From the NCBI GenBank assembly GCA_026874595.1, contig JAPPUL010000095.1, positions 1,979,501 through 2,043,500 on the forward strand: DNA of 64,000 bases, read 5' to 3'. Positions 8,509-17,035 of the stretch are shown piece by piece. The position numbers and the translations under genes are program-made. This stretch comes from Sipunculus nudus. Lineage: Eukaryota > Annelida > Sipuncula > Golfingiida > Sipunculidae. Under the pieces are notes generated by a model, which did not search any database, had not been told where the DNA came from, and worked only from the letters and a program-made list of their open reading frames with translations. Every line of letters starts with the position of its first letter. Position 1 is the first letter of the stretch.

Positions 8509-9426
8509 CTATTTTATTTGTTTCCTTATCTCATATAAACCTATTCCCGTTGCAACCGACACATTCAATGACTCGATATTTCCTAGGTTCCTTATCCCTA
8601 CAAGAAAATCACAGCTTTCCTTAATTAATCTCCTAATCCCTAAACCCTCAGAACCAACTACTAATACCACTCGTCCAGAAAACTCTACCTCATCAAGCAT
8701 AACTTCTCCTCCTACATCAAGACCATATACCCAAAAGTTTTCTTCCCGCTTTAAGTAATCTAAGCTCCTTTTTAAATTTGTTACCTCTATTATCGGAACA
8801 TAATATGCTGCTCCACTTGATACCTTATATACTGTTGAACTCAATTTGGCCGACTTGTCTTTTGCTAGTATGAGGCCATCTCCTCCAAAATGTTCTATGC
8901 TTCTTAGTATTGCTCCTAAATTATGAGGGTCTTTTATTCCATCTAATACCGTAAGTAGAGTAGGGGGATTGTCTTTTCTCTCTTTTATATAGCTCTCAAG
9001 CGATTTGTATATGTTTTTCTTTTTAATGCGTGCGCTAATATCATGGCTTTTACCATGTTCATCTACAAAACCAGATACCCCTTTCTCAACTATATTTATT
9101 CCTCTTGCTTCACAAAGCTTTATAATATCTAGTATGCGACGTGACTTAAAGCCTAAAGCCCCTTTTCTACTATAATCCTTATCATAATCACGATTATTTA
9201 ATTTTGGCTGCTTTTTTGGCCGCTTTTTTGATTTTGTAGTATTTAATTTATTCTTTTTTGTGGGAGACCCTTTTGTAGTAGGCCCTTCTGTGGTAAGCCC
9301 TCCTGCGGGAGGACCCTCCAGTCCCGATAGCCTACCCTCAACGACTTCTACTCTCTCTATCCATGCTTTGCTTAGGATTGCCTCGCGGACCGCATGTATT
9401 CCGTATACTTTTACATCTTCTAACAT
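8509..9426 (-). CDS. rlmB: 23S rRNA/tRNA 2'-O-methyltransferase, SpoU (TrmH/RlmB) family
   Basis: SAM-dependent 2'-O-ribose methyltransferase; the N-terminus (YGIHAVREAIL) fits the RlmB L30e-like substrate domain. The C-terminal trefoil-knot SPOUT domain shows NLGAILRSIEHFGGDGLIL, KVSSGAAYYVPI, VVGSEGLGIRRL and the final NIESLNVSVATGIGLYEIR. Between residues about 35 and 90 there is a low-complexity insertion rich in Gly-Pro-Thr then Lys-Asn, which splits the L30e-like domain and is unusual. The exact target (G2251 of 23S rRNA for RlmB) is inferred from family similarity only. Confidence 0.88.
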   Translation of the reverse strand: MLEDVKVYGIHAVREAILSKAWIERVEVVEGRLSGLEGPPAGGLTTEGPTTKGSPTKKNKLNTTKSKKRPKKQPKLNNRDYDKDYSRKGALGFKSRRILDIIKLCEARGINIVEKGVSGFVDEHGKSHDISARIKKKNIYKSLESYIKERKDNPPTLLTVLDGIKDPHNLGAILRSIEHFGGDGLILAKDKSAKLSSTVYKVSSGAAYYVPIIEVTNLKRSLDYLKREENFWVYGLDVGGEVMLDEVEFSGRVVLVVGSEGLGIRRLIKESCDFLVGIRNLGNIESLNVSVATGIGLYEIRKQIK

Positions 9427-9445
9427 TTAAAAGTACATTTAAAAG

Positions 9446-9766
9446 CTAATTTAGCACACTCTTCTCTATCGATATCCGGTTCCATATAGTCTCGTATATC
9501 TTATGTCCTGGACTTATATTCTCGAATTTTACCCAGTTCCCTTCTAGATCATAATATACTTTTATATACCATCTATTGCTTAGCCCTATTGCTGATTCTG
9601 ATTTTAACAGATTTATAAATATTATATGCCTACTATTCTTTTCACTTTTATATGAAAAGGCTTCATAATACTTTATTTCTAAATTTCTATCATTATGACT
9701 ATATATTAATGCTATAGTTATACATACTAACACTAGCGTTAATACTATTAGCCTAACTCGCCTCAT
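9446..9766 (-). CDS. Small membrane-anchored protein of unknown function
   Basis: Not recognised. The protein is about 106 aa with one N-terminal hydrophobic helix (LIVLTLVLVCITIALIY) after a basic MRRVR start, then an approximately 80-residue polar domain that would lie outside the cytoplasm (NRWYIKVYYDLEGNWVKF). The start chosen is ATG 9766 with GGGGAG upstream; an in-frame TTG at 9778 overlaps that ribosome site and is unlikely. It precedes rlmB by 19 bp and is probably cotranscribed with it. Confidence 0.6.
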   Translation of the reverse strand: MRRVRLIVLTLVLVCITIALIYSHNDRNLEIKYYEAFSYKSEKNSRHIIFINLLKSESAIGLSNRWYIKVYYDLEGNWVKFENISPGHKIYETIWNRISIEKSVLN

Positions 9767-9919
9767 AAAGCTCCCCAATTATTTAATATCATTTTAATCT
9801 GATTTCTTGCTATATACTTCTAGGCTTCTTTTTAACCCACTTATGAAAAGTATAAGCTAGTTAATTAAAAAAGAGAAGCAAGTATTATTTTTTTTATCCT
9901 TTTTTATCTTTATCTATTT

Positions 9920-9961
9920 ATTCTCTTTTTATTCTCTTTTTATTCTCTTTTTATTCTCTTT
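9920..9961. repeat. 11-bp tandem repeat, about 3.8 copies
   Basis: Unit attctcttttt, perfect in three full copies and partial in the fourth. It is pyrimidine-only except for the single A. It lies between two divergently transcribed genes, about 150 bp from each. Confidence 0.85.
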
Positions 9962-10038
9962 CACAGCCTTATAGCATTTTATGTTTATCTGACCATTTTA
10001 CAAACTATTTAACTTTTAATATTATCTTCCGATGTTTA

Positions 10039-10074
10039 GTACAATACTTTATAATTGTACAATACTTTATAATT
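10039..10074 (+). promoter_or_regulatory. Duplicated 18-bp element carrying a -10-like TATAAT
   Basis: The 18-bp sequence gtacaatactttataatt is present twice in perfect tandem, so a consensus TATAAT occurs at 10050-10055 and again 18 bp downstream (10068-10073), about 30 bp before the ATG at 10105. I infer a duplicated promoter -10 element for the downstream gene. No strong -35 was identified. Confidence 0.5.
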
Positions 10075-10104
10075 CTTTGTTTAACAACATAGGAATCTAT
10101 TAAT

Positions 10105-11103
10105 ATGAAAAAACTTATCTATTCTATCTATTCTATCTATCCTATTTATACCATACTCTTTTTTATACTATTTATTAGCCCAAACTTCTATACTAATATA
10201 TTTGCTGATGGGGATACTACATATCATAATCTAAAAACTGTTTTGTCTATTAAAAAAAGTAGCTTTAAACTTGGTGAGCCTATTTTAGTTCGATTTAAAA
10301 TTATTAATAACACTTATAAGAATATTAATGTGTCTCTAAGTGAGAACCATTATCTAAACTTTAGCTTCTATATTAAGTCTTTGGACAACAAGACCATTAA
10401 AGAAAGAGATTTTTTCTACTTTCAGAAAATAGATGCTCGGCAAAAGAAAAACCTTCCTACTAAAAACCTTACTCTTGCTTCTAATGAATTATTTGGCAAG
10501 GAGTTTGACCTTACTAAGTATTATAACCTAAATAAACCCGGATACTACCTTATAAGAGGATTCTTTAGAACTTTAGAACATTCTAATTTAGCAAAAACTC
10601 TAAAAACTCAAATAATTCAAATACAAATAAAAGAGTCTCCTGATACTACTAAACTACAGGTAGAAGAAGAGTTACAAGATTATAAAGAACGGCAGAAACT
10701 TAGAACTCCCTCCGATACCATTCACTTTATACTTAAAAACCGTATTGCCAAAAAGTGGACGCACTATTTTAGCTATATTCAACTTGAGGAGCTAATTAAA
10801 CAGTATCCTAAATTCTTTAATCAATATAATAGTATTAAATCATCCAATGTATTTCATAGACAAAGAGTTTTAGATGATTTTAAGGAGTATTTGAAGTATT
10901 ATCTGTCTGAGATCGGATTTATAGGCATTAAAGACTTTATAATTTATAAAACTATTATAGAAAACCAAGCTAAGAAAGCTCGAGTTCTTGTCCGTATTGC
11001 TTATAAGAGCAATAATCTTACCTTCCATAAAGATTATACATTCTATCTTTTCCAAAAGAATAGACGTTGGTTTGTTTACTCTTGGAAAATTAATAATGTT
11101 TAA
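10105..11103 (+). CDS. Secreted protein of unknown function with Ig-like N-terminal domain
   Basis: 332 aa. An N-terminal signal peptide (residues about 1-34, low-complexity Ile/Tyr/Ser then hydrophobic, probable cleavage near IFA-DG) is followed by a beta-rich segment at 42-150 (LSIKKSSFKLGEPILVRFKI) resembling an Ig-like domain. A C-terminal region (about 195-330) contains TPSDTIHFILKNRIAKKWTHYF and a final tryptophan-rich strand (RRWFVYSWKI). This C-terminal pattern recalls periplasmic proteins of unknown function that I associate with spirochaetes; that is from memory and unverified. The SIYSIYPIY N-terminus comes from a short tandem DNA repeat. It stands alone after a likely duplicated promoter. 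Confidence 0.7.
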   Translation: MKKLIYSIYSIYPIYTILFFILFISPNFYTNIFADGDTTYHNLKTVLSIKKSSFKLGEPILVRFKIINNTYKNINVSLSENHYLNFSFYIKSLDNKTIKERDFFYFQKIDARQKKNLPTKNLTLASNELFGKEFDLTKYYNLNKPGYYLIRGFFRTLEHSNLAKTLKTQIIQIQIKESPDTTKLQVEEELQDYKERQKLRTPSDTIHFILKNRIAKKWTHYFSYIQLEELIKQYPKFFNQYNSIKSSNVFHRQRVLDDFKEYLKYYLSEIGFIGIKDFIIYKTIIENQAKKARVLVRIAYKSNNLTFHKDYTFYLFQKNRRWFVYSWKINNV

Positions 11104-11529
11104 AAATAATGTTAGATGTCATTATGAATATTAGATGTCATTATGTGTATCATTTAATATCATTATAATTTAGTAGACATAATATCTATTATATTTATTA
11201 TAAAAATCGCACAATCAAATAAAGTTGTAGTTTGATTATGACATATGACATATTTTTAGATTTTTTTTTTAAAATTTATGGAGATTAACTTAATTGCAAG
11301 TTATAACAAGGAGGTAATAATGTTAAAGATACAAATGAAGCAGATGCAACTAGAGAAGCTATTCTTCTTAGCTGGCCTGGTAATATTTGGAACCTTGAAA
11401 CGGGGAAATGGCCTACTCTTAAGTAAGTTAAGCTAAGTGACCTAGAATTTAGTTTAAAGTATTTTATTTTATTATAAAATATTATACAAACTTTTATTGC
11501 TATTTTTATTGCTAAAAGGACGTAATATT
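11104..11529. other. Intergenic region, 426 bp
   Basis: AT-rich spacer between the secreted unknown and the ComF-type gene. It contains imperfect repeats of attagatgtcattatg near 11110-11150 and the possible remnant/small ORF at 11307-11436. Nothing else is recognisable. Confidence 0.6.
11307..11426 (+). pseudogene. Possible 3' remnant of a repeat-type surface protein gene
   Basis: An open frame of 39 codons without its own ATG start runs from just after a stop at 11304 to TAA at 11424. It reads as a plausible protein tail, including SWPGNIWNLETGKWPTLK. Tails of the form xxxIWxxxxGxxPxL end repeated modules in large bacterial surface proteins (GLUG-type repeats), so I infer a decayed gene end. 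A competing reading in another frame is a 38-codon ORF (ATG 11320 to 11436) with a strong AAGGAGGT 5 bp upstream. Only one of these can be right. Confidence 0.4.
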
Positions 11530-12417
11530 TTGTTTTACTTTATACTAAATTCTATTTTCCCAAACTTCTGTAAGCTATGTAACAATATCCTAACCAAAAA
11601 CAATGTTGGTCTTTGTTCTAAATGTTTTAAGTCAATTCCAAGTATAAAGCAAAATGTACATTGTACTAAATGCTTTTCACCTTCCTTAAACCCCTTTGAA
11701 CATTTTGATGAACCATATTCTGAATATTTTGTAAATCCTAAAGAAAAGATAAACTCAAAAGAAAAGAAGATAGATAAAAAGATAGACTCAAAAGAAAAGC
11801 TAGACTCAAAAGAAAAGCTAGACTCAAAAGAAAAGCTTACATATGACATTCAAAATGACAACAAAATATGCTTTCCTTGTAAAAATGAACTTATTGGAAA
11901 GCATTATTATGATAAAAATATATCCCTTTTTAACTATAATAAGCCTATTATAAAAGAGTTGATTCATGAGATAAAGTTCAAGAATAGAAAGGTTTATTCA
12001 AACTTATTTATAGATGACTCTGCAAGATTGCTCTCACAAGAGCTTAAAAAGCATAATGATAAAATAATTACTATGCTACCTGTTCCGCTTTCAAGTCAGT
12101 CTAAAAAAGCACGTGGCTTTAATCAAGCTCATATTTTGGCTAAAAAGATTGCCAAGAAGTGTAATATTAAGTATTCAGATGAAATATTGTTAAAGATTAA
12201 GAATAATAAACCCCAGTCAACATTAAAATTTAAAGAACGTATCGAAAACCCAAAAGGCTGTTATAAGGCAATATTAGAGCATGATGCTACTAAAACTAAG
12301 AGATTATTTTTGCTTATTGATGATGTCTTTTCAACTGGCAGTACTGTAAACGAGTGTGCTCGCATGCTTAAAATATCAAATAATATTACTATTATCTCCT
12401 TTACTATTGCAAGATAA
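11530..12417 (+). CDS. ComF-family phosphoribosyltransferase-like protein
   Basis: ComF/GntX-type protein, linked in other bacteria to DNA uptake but of uncertain enzymology. Seen: an N-terminal zinc-ribbon region with paired cysteines (FCKLCNN, LCSKCFK, HCTKCF and, after a charged insert, CFPCKNE), then a phosphoribosyltransferase domain with KKARGFNQAHILA and the PRPP-loop-like LFLLIDDVFSTGSTV near the C-terminus. A Lys/Asp/Ser-rich repeat interrupts the zinc region. There is no ATG; I chose TTG 11530 because AAAGGA lies about 10 bp upstream, though in-frame TTGs at 11497 and 11509 are possible. rsmE follows. Confidence 0.85.
   Translation: MFYFILNSIFPNFCKLCNNILTKNNVGLCSKCFKSIPSIKQNVHCTKCFSPSLNPFEHFDEPYSEYFVNPKEKINSKEKKIDKKIDSKEKLDSKEKLDSKEKLTYDIQNDNKICFPCKNELIGKHYYDKNISLFNYNKPIIKELIHEIKFKNRKVYSNLFIDDSARLLSQELKKHNDKIITMLPVPLSSQSKKARGFNQAHILAKKIAKKCNIKYSDEILLKIKNNKPQSTLKFKERIENPKGCYKAILEHDATKTKRLFLLIDDVFSTGSTVNECARMLKISNNITIISFTIAR
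11785..11838. repeat. 18-bp tandem repeat, 3 copies, inside the ComF-type gene
   Basis: Three copies of gactcaaaagaaaagcta, the last ending in t instead of a, encode (Asp-Ser-Lys-Glu-Lys-Leu)x3 within the zinc-ribbon region. Related, more diverged units precede it from about 11753. An in-frame slippage-type expansion. Confidence 0.9.
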
Positions 12418-12492
12418 TATTGCAAGGTAAAATGCAAGATAAAAACTAACTATTTTATTAACCAACTATATTAATTAATAAACTAATTATTT

Positions 12493-13218
12493 ATGCGCTG
12501 TATTTTTATAGAGAAGAATAATTTGTCAGTAAATGACACCTATAAAGAAGCTAACAAAGAACGTATTCATCATATAAAGAATGTGCTTAGATTTCGTATT
12601 GGAGAAAAACTAGAACTTAAAAACTCATCTAAAGCCTATCTTGCAAAACTAGTTGATAGCGCTAATAAAGAATTAATCTTTAAAATAGAAAGTATACGTG
12701 ACATTAAAGTTCAACCTCTTAATATAAATGTATGTCAATCATTAATAAACGAAAAACACTTTATTTTTGCTATCAAAAAACTCACCGAACTTGGAGCATC
12801 CAAAATAATACCTTATAAAGCAAAATACTCATCTAAAAGTTATAGCAATAAAGAAGCGTTTACAAAATTATCTCGATGGAATAAAATATGTCAAGAAACA
12901 GCACAGCAGTGTGGTAATGATAACTACCCTACCCTAACCAATATTATAAGAAGTTTAGACGAGCTTAATCTAAATACACCAAATCGTCTCTTTGCAAATG
13001 AGAAGGAAAAAGAAATTACCCTAAAAAAGGCTCTAGATAATATTGATCCAACTAAGGAAATAATTGTTTTAGTTGGTCCTGAAGGGGGATTTACGGATTA
13101 TGAGGCTAAAAGAGCTATGGATTTAGATTTTGTATCTGTAGCAATAAGTCACAATATCTTAAAAAGTGAAACTGCGGGTTCTGCTATAGTATGTAATTTA
13201 TACTTTCATTTTGAATAG
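12493..13218 (+). CDS. rsmE: 16S rRNA (uracil-1498-N3)-methyltransferase RsmE
   Basis: SPOUT-family methyltransferase acting on U1498 of 16S rRNA in the assembled 30S subunit. Seen: the small N-terminal PUA-like domain (HHIKNVLRFRIGEKLEL), the QSLINEKHFIFAIKKLTELGASKIIP segment, and the knot signature LVGPEGGFTDYEA with ILKSETAGSAI at the C-terminus. 241 aa is normal. No typical Shine-Dalgarno precedes the ATG. It lies downstream of the ComF-type gene in the same direction. Confidence 0.95.
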   Translation: MRCIFIEKNNLSVNDTYKEANKERIHHIKNVLRFRIGEKLELKNSSKAYLAKLVDSANKELIFKIESIRDIKVQPLNINVCQSLINEKHFIFAIKKLTELGASKIIPYKAKYSSKSYSNKEAFTKLSRWNKICQETAQQCGNDNYPTLTNIIRSLDELNLNTPNRLFANEKEKEITLKKALDNIDPTKEIIVLVGPEGGFTDYEAKRAMDLDFVSVAISHNILKSETAGSAIVCNLYFHFE

Positions 13219-13570
13219 ACAAGGTTTTAATAATATAAGTTTAACTTATTATTTCTATATAATAGATTAACTAATATTATAGTTAGATTTAAGTATAATA
13301 TTGCTCTTTGTGATTCGTTTGTAATGTATATAGTTTTTCTATATAACTTTAATGAGATATTGCATAAAAACTATTTCACAGTCAAATAGTTTAACTTGAG
13401 TAATCGTTATAATTTATTTTTATTATTTTTTTTAAAAGTATAAAAATATTTATACTAATTTAGTATACTTAAATAAACATAAGTATTACTTTTAGGAGGT
13501 TATATTATTATCTTAATTGGGTACAAAATTATCTAACAAGTATAAAATTAAAGAGAAGAGGAATAATATT
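13219..13570. other. Intergenic control region before the DHPS/TRAP cluster
   Basis: About 350 bp. It holds a weak hairpin right after rsmE (13228-13252, aagtt/aactt core, possible terminator), a perfect 17-bp palindrome (13451-13467), and an orphan AGGAGG at about 13495 that is too far from the ATG at 13571 to serve it and 16 bp from a TTG at 13517. Confidence 0.6.
13451..13467. promoter_or_regulatory. 17-bp perfect palindrome, candidate operator
   Basis: tATACTAA-t-TTAGTATa, a perfect inverted repeat with a one-base centre, lies about 120 bp upstream of the first gene of the TRAP/dehydrogenase cluster. The size and symmetry suit a dimeric repressor or activator site. No regulator gene is adjacent, so the cognate protein is unknown. 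Confidence 0.45.
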
Positions 13571-13786
13571 ATGTTGAGAAAATTATTAAATAGAAAGATA
13601 TACGCCCTATCAGCTTTATTGTTTAGTATATATGTTTTAAATATTATTGTAGGGAAAGTCTCAGTTGTTGTTAGAGAGAGCAATATTCCTATCGATTTAG
13701 AGGACTCAACAGCGGCTTTGATATTATTTATATCTGTTATATTGTTTGTAACAGGTATTTTTAAATACGAAAAAATTAATCTTTAA
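13571..13786 (+). CDS. Small two-helix membrane protein
   Basis: Not recognised. 71 aa with two predicted membrane helices (IYALSALLFSIYVLNIIVG and AALILFISVILFVTGIF). The start chosen is ATG 13571 with AGAGG about 9 bp upstream; an in-frame TTG at 13517 would add 18 polar residues. It lies 24 bp before the TRAP binding-protein gene and is probably cotranscribed, so it may be an accessory of the transporter. That link rests on position only. Confidence 0.6.
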   Translation: MLRKLLNRKIYALSALLFSIYVLNIIVGKVSVVVRESNIPIDLEDSTAALILFISVILFVTGIFKYEKINL

Positions 13787-13810
13787 AGTATTAAAAAGGA
13801 GAAAAAAATA

Positions 13811-15010
13811 ATGGAGAGATTAAATACAGAAGATACGCTAGCTAAGAGAAGAGATTTCCTAAAGACTAGTGTAAAATATGGTATTACAACAGCATTGCTT
13901 GTAGCTGCGGGCAGCACAGCATGTACAGAGAGTAAGGGTCCGGTAAGCAAAGCTAAAAAGGAAGAAAAGGAAGAAAAAGAAGAAAAGGTAGCTAAAGCAT
14001 CGCAAGAAGAAGAAATGAGGCAACAAAATGCTAAATATACAATGACAATAGCTACTGCATATATTATTGGTGCGACAAGAAGCTATCCAATAATGCAGTT
14101 AGACCTAAAAGAAAACATACAGAATTTAACTAATGGCGAAGTGTACGTAAAGTTGGCTCCAGGTGGACAGTTAGGTGCAGGCGGGGCATTAGCTCAAAAA
14201 GTCCAATCAGGTACAATCCAAGTTGCACAACATTCTATATCTAACTTCGCTCCTTTTGCACCGACAGTGGATTTAATCAATGTGCCTTATTGGTGCGGTA
14301 CGAATCAAGAGTTTGTAAATCTTGTTACGTCAGACAGTTGGAAGAAGCACGTAGAGACAAAGGTAGAAACAAAGGGTTTTAAGCCACTTTTTTATGTTTG
14401 TATAGATCCAAGAGTTGTAGCTCTTAGAAAAGGTGTAAGTGGCCCTATTAAAACGCCTGATCAACTTAAAGGGATAAAGTTTAGAGTTCCAGGTTCAAAG
14501 ATATTACAGCAGTTTTATAGATTGCTTGGTGCAAATCCAACTCCGGTCGCATGGGGTGAAACTCCATCAGCAATTAAACAAGGTGTTGCAGATGCACTAG
14601 ATCCATCAGTTGAAGCATTAAATGTATTTGGCTTTAAAGAGATATTATCTCATGTGACGTTTAATAGAGCAGTGCCTGACTCACAAGTGTATTCCTGTAA
14701 TCTTAAATGGTTAAAGTCACTGCCATCAAAAATTCAAGATGCTATTTTAGAAGCTGGGGAAATTACTTTTGCTCAAAATCTAGCTAAAGTGCCGGCAGCA
14801 AGAGCTTATGCAATGTCTGAGCTTGCTAAAAATGGTGTGCAATTTTATAGACCAACTAGTGCAGAAATGTCTCAATGGAAAAATAAAGCAGGTCATCAAC
14901 TTTCTGTTTGGAATGATACGAAAAAAGAATTAGCAGGGTCACTTGGAGCATTTGATGAACTTTTAAAAGCAGCAAATACAAAGAGCAAATACAATGTAAG
15001 CGATATATAA
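13811..15010 (+). CDS. hpsK: TRAP transporter substrate-binding protein (DctP family), probable DHPS binder
   Basis: Periplasmic receptor of a TRAP transporter. Seen: a twin-arginine-like signal (KRRDFLKTS) with a hydrophobic core ending at a cysteine (AAGSTAC, a non-ideal lipobox), a Lys/Glu-rich linker (about 45-68) and a DctP domain from about 78 (NGEVYVKLAPGGQLGAGGAL, GIKFRVPGSKILQQFYRLLGANPTPVAWGE, the conserved arginine region binding the substrate acid group). AAAAGGAG precedes the ATG. The hps name is inferred from the genes following it; the family alone does not give the ligand. The charged linker and possible lipid anchor are unusual for TRAP receptors of Gram-negative bacteria. 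Confidence 0.75.
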   Translation: MERLNTEDTLAKRRDFLKTSVKYGITTALLVAAGSTACTESKGPVSKAKKEEKEEKEEKVAKASQEEEMRQQNAKYTMTIATAYIIGATRSYPIMQLDLKENIQNLTNGEVYVKLAPGGQLGAGGALAQKVQSGTIQVAQHSISNFAPFAPTVDLINVPYWCGTNQEFVNLVTSDSWKKHVETKVETKGFKPLFYVCIDPRVVALRKGVSGPIKTPDQLKGIKFRVPGSKILQQFYRLLGANPTPVAWGETPSAIKQGVADALDPSVEALNVFGFKEILSHVTFNRAVPDSQVYSCNLKWLKSLPSKIQDAILEAGEITFAQNLAKVPAARAYAMSELAKNGVQFYRPTSAEMSQWKNKAGHQLSVWNDTKKELAGSLGAFDELLKAANTKSKYNVSDI

Positions 15011-15146
15011 GACAAAATTTATAAAACAATGTTCTGGCTAGTCTTTTTGTAGGTTTGGAGAAAAGTAGAGTTGTTAACTTTTGATTAAAGATTAAAATAA
15101 AAACTTCTTAAAAGATTACATTAAGAACATTCATAGGAAGGTAGTA

Positions 15147-15656
15147 ATGAATATTTTAAAAACAATTGATAAGAATTTAGAACAATGGATGTTGATTGTT
15201 TTTTATCTGATGATTTTTGTTACAATTTTAATGGAGGTTATACAAAGGTTTGTTTTGAGCTTCTCTACTGCTTGGGGAGAGGAGATGGCTAGATATTGTT
15301 TTATTTATCTTATATGGATATCATCAGCTTTTTGTGTCAAGGAAAGAATACACTTGAAGATAGATTTTATCCTTGCATCCTTATCTGATAGAGGCAAGTC
15401 AATATTTTATCTTGGTGGAGAGATTATAACCTTAATTGTTGTATCTTTATCCGTCTATTTATCTTTTGAGACAGTGTTGCTTTCTATTGAGTATCATTCA
15501 GTTACTGATGGGCTTCGGATAGTTAAAGCTGTATTTCTGTTTGCAGTGCCTTTTGGGCTTTCAATAATGATATTCAGAGTAATACAAAATATGTTAAAAG
15601 ATATAAAGAATATACGACTAAATCATCCTCCCTATGAAGGTAACCCTATTTTTTAG
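15147..15656 (+). CDS. hpsL: TRAP transporter small membrane subunit (DctQ family)
   Basis: 169 aa with four predicted membrane helices and the DctQ signature WGEEMARYCFIYLIWISSAFCVKERIHLKIDF. It partners the large subunit encoded 50 bp downstream. An AGGAAGGTAGT ribosome site precedes the ATG. The symbol depends on the cluster being a DHPS locus. Confidence 0.82.
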   Translation: MNILKTIDKNLEQWMLIVFYLMIFVTILMEVIQRFVLSFSTAWGEEMARYCFIYLIWISSAFCVKERIHLKIDFILASLSDRGKSIFYLGGEIITLIVVSLSVYLSFETVLLSIEYHSVTDGLRIVKAVFLFAVPFGLSIMIFRVIQNMLKDIKNIRLNHPPYEGNPIF

Positions 15657-15706
15657 GAAGTCTTTTGCTAGGTACATTACACTAATAAGAGTTTCAGGAG
15701 TATCCG

Positions 15707-17008
15707 ATGTATGAGTTAACAAGTTCAGGGATCCAATATGGATGGGAAATACTAGTTCCCTTAGTACTTGCGCTTCTTTTGATAGTATTAGCTGTTCGAA
15801 TATGGGTAGCATTAGCAGTTAGTAGTTTTTTATTATTATTTTTGACTGATTCATTGCCAATCGCTTTGATTGGAGAGGCATTGTTTGATGGCGTTGATTT
15901 CTTTGCGCTTATAGCAATCCCTCTATTTATTTTAACGGGAGATGTTCTTGTTAGGACCGGCTTATCTAATAAACTATTAAATGTTGCTGAGGTTTTTTCA
16001 AGCGGTATTAGGAGTGGTTTTGGGACAACTACGGTATTAGGCTGTGGTTTTTTTGCTGCAATTTCAGGTTCTGATGCGGCTGGTGCTGCTGCAATTGGTA
16101 GAATAACAATAGATAGATTAGTCGAACGAGGTTATCCAAAGGCATATGCTTGTGCACTTGTTGCCTCAGGAGCTTGTACAGGGATATTAATACCGCCTTC
16201 AATTGCATATATAATCGTAGGGTTAATATTAGGAATATCTTCAGCAACTTTATTTAAGGCAGCATTTATTCCCGGGATATTAATATTAGGTTCTATCTTA
16301 ACTACTAATTTAATTATGAATAAGCTAAATAAGTATGAGTCAGGACGAATACCATTTACCCTTAAAAGATTCTGGAGTGTATTAAATGATTCTAAATATG
16401 CACTTATAATACCTTTTATTATCCTAGGTGGTATTTATAGTGGAGTATTTACTCCAACAGAAGCAGGTGGGGTTGCAGCTGGTGTTGCAATGCTAGTAGG
16501 CTTTTTGCAAAAGACAATAACTATTTCAGATATTCCAAAAATATTTATAGGCTCTGCAAAAGTAACGGGTATTATATTGCCTATAATAGCCTTTTCCTTG
16601 CCCTTAGCGCAGTCTTTTGCTATACTTCAGATACCTCAAACGTTCGTAGAAATAATGACTTCTCTAACAGATAATCCCTATCTATTAACTGCTTTAATGA
16701 TAATGATTTTCATGATAGCAGGTCTTTTTATGGAAACAACGCCAAACATAGTTATACTCTCTCCAATATTATATCCTCTGGCTCAAGAGATAGGCTTACA
16801 CCAAATACATTTTTGTATAATAATGATAACTTCCCTTGGGGTTGGATTTATAACTCCACCTTTGGGCTTGAATCTGTTTGTTATATCAGGTATAACAAAT
16901 ACACCAATATTGAAAATAGCCTATAGAGCAATACCGTTTGTACTTGGAATGCTTGCGATGGTATTAATAATTGCCTATATACCAAAGCTTTCTTTATGGT
17001 TAATGTAA
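15707..17008 (+). CDS. hpsM: TRAP transporter large membrane subunit (DctM family)
   Basis: 433 aa, about 12 hydrophobic segments, of the sodium-coupled DctM family. Seen: ALIAIPLFILTGDVLVRTGLS, FAAISGSDAAGAAAIGRITI, ACALVASGACTGILIPPSIAYIIVG and GGIYSGVFTPTEAGGVAA, all hallmark DctM segments. CAGGAG precedes the ATG. With the small subunit and receptor it forms a complete TRAP system that imports an organic anion, inferred here to be DHPS. Confidence 0.85.
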   Translation: MYELTSSGIQYGWEILVPLVLALLLIVLAVRIWVALAVSSFLLLFLTDSLPIALIGEALFDGVDFFALIAIPLFILTGDVLVRTGLSNKLLNVAEVFSSGIRSGFGTTTVLGCGFFAAISGSDAAGAAAIGRITIDRLVERGYPKAYACALVASGACTGILIPPSIAYIIVGLILGISSATLFKAAFIPGILILGSILTTNLIMNKLNKYESGRIPFTLKRFWSVLNDSKYALIIPFIILGGIYSGVFTPTEAGGVAAGVAMLVGFLQKTITISDIPKIFIGSAKVTGIILPIIAFSLPLAQSFAILQIPQTFVEIMTSLTDNPYLLTALMIMIFMIAGLFMETTPNIVILSPILYPLAQEIGLHQIHFCIIMITSLGVGFITPPLGLNLFVISGITNTPILKIAYRAIPFVLGMLAMVLIIAYIPKLSLWLM

Positions 17009-17035
17009 AACCTTTATACTACGTAGGAGGTAGTT

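Larger units (their letters stand above)
9779..10104. other. Divergent intergenic region with repeats
   Basis: 326 bp between two divergent genes. It holds an 11-bp tandem repeat (9920-9961) and an 18-bp direct duplication (10039-10074) just before the next gene. No RNA gene or coding sequence was seen. Confidence 0.7.
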
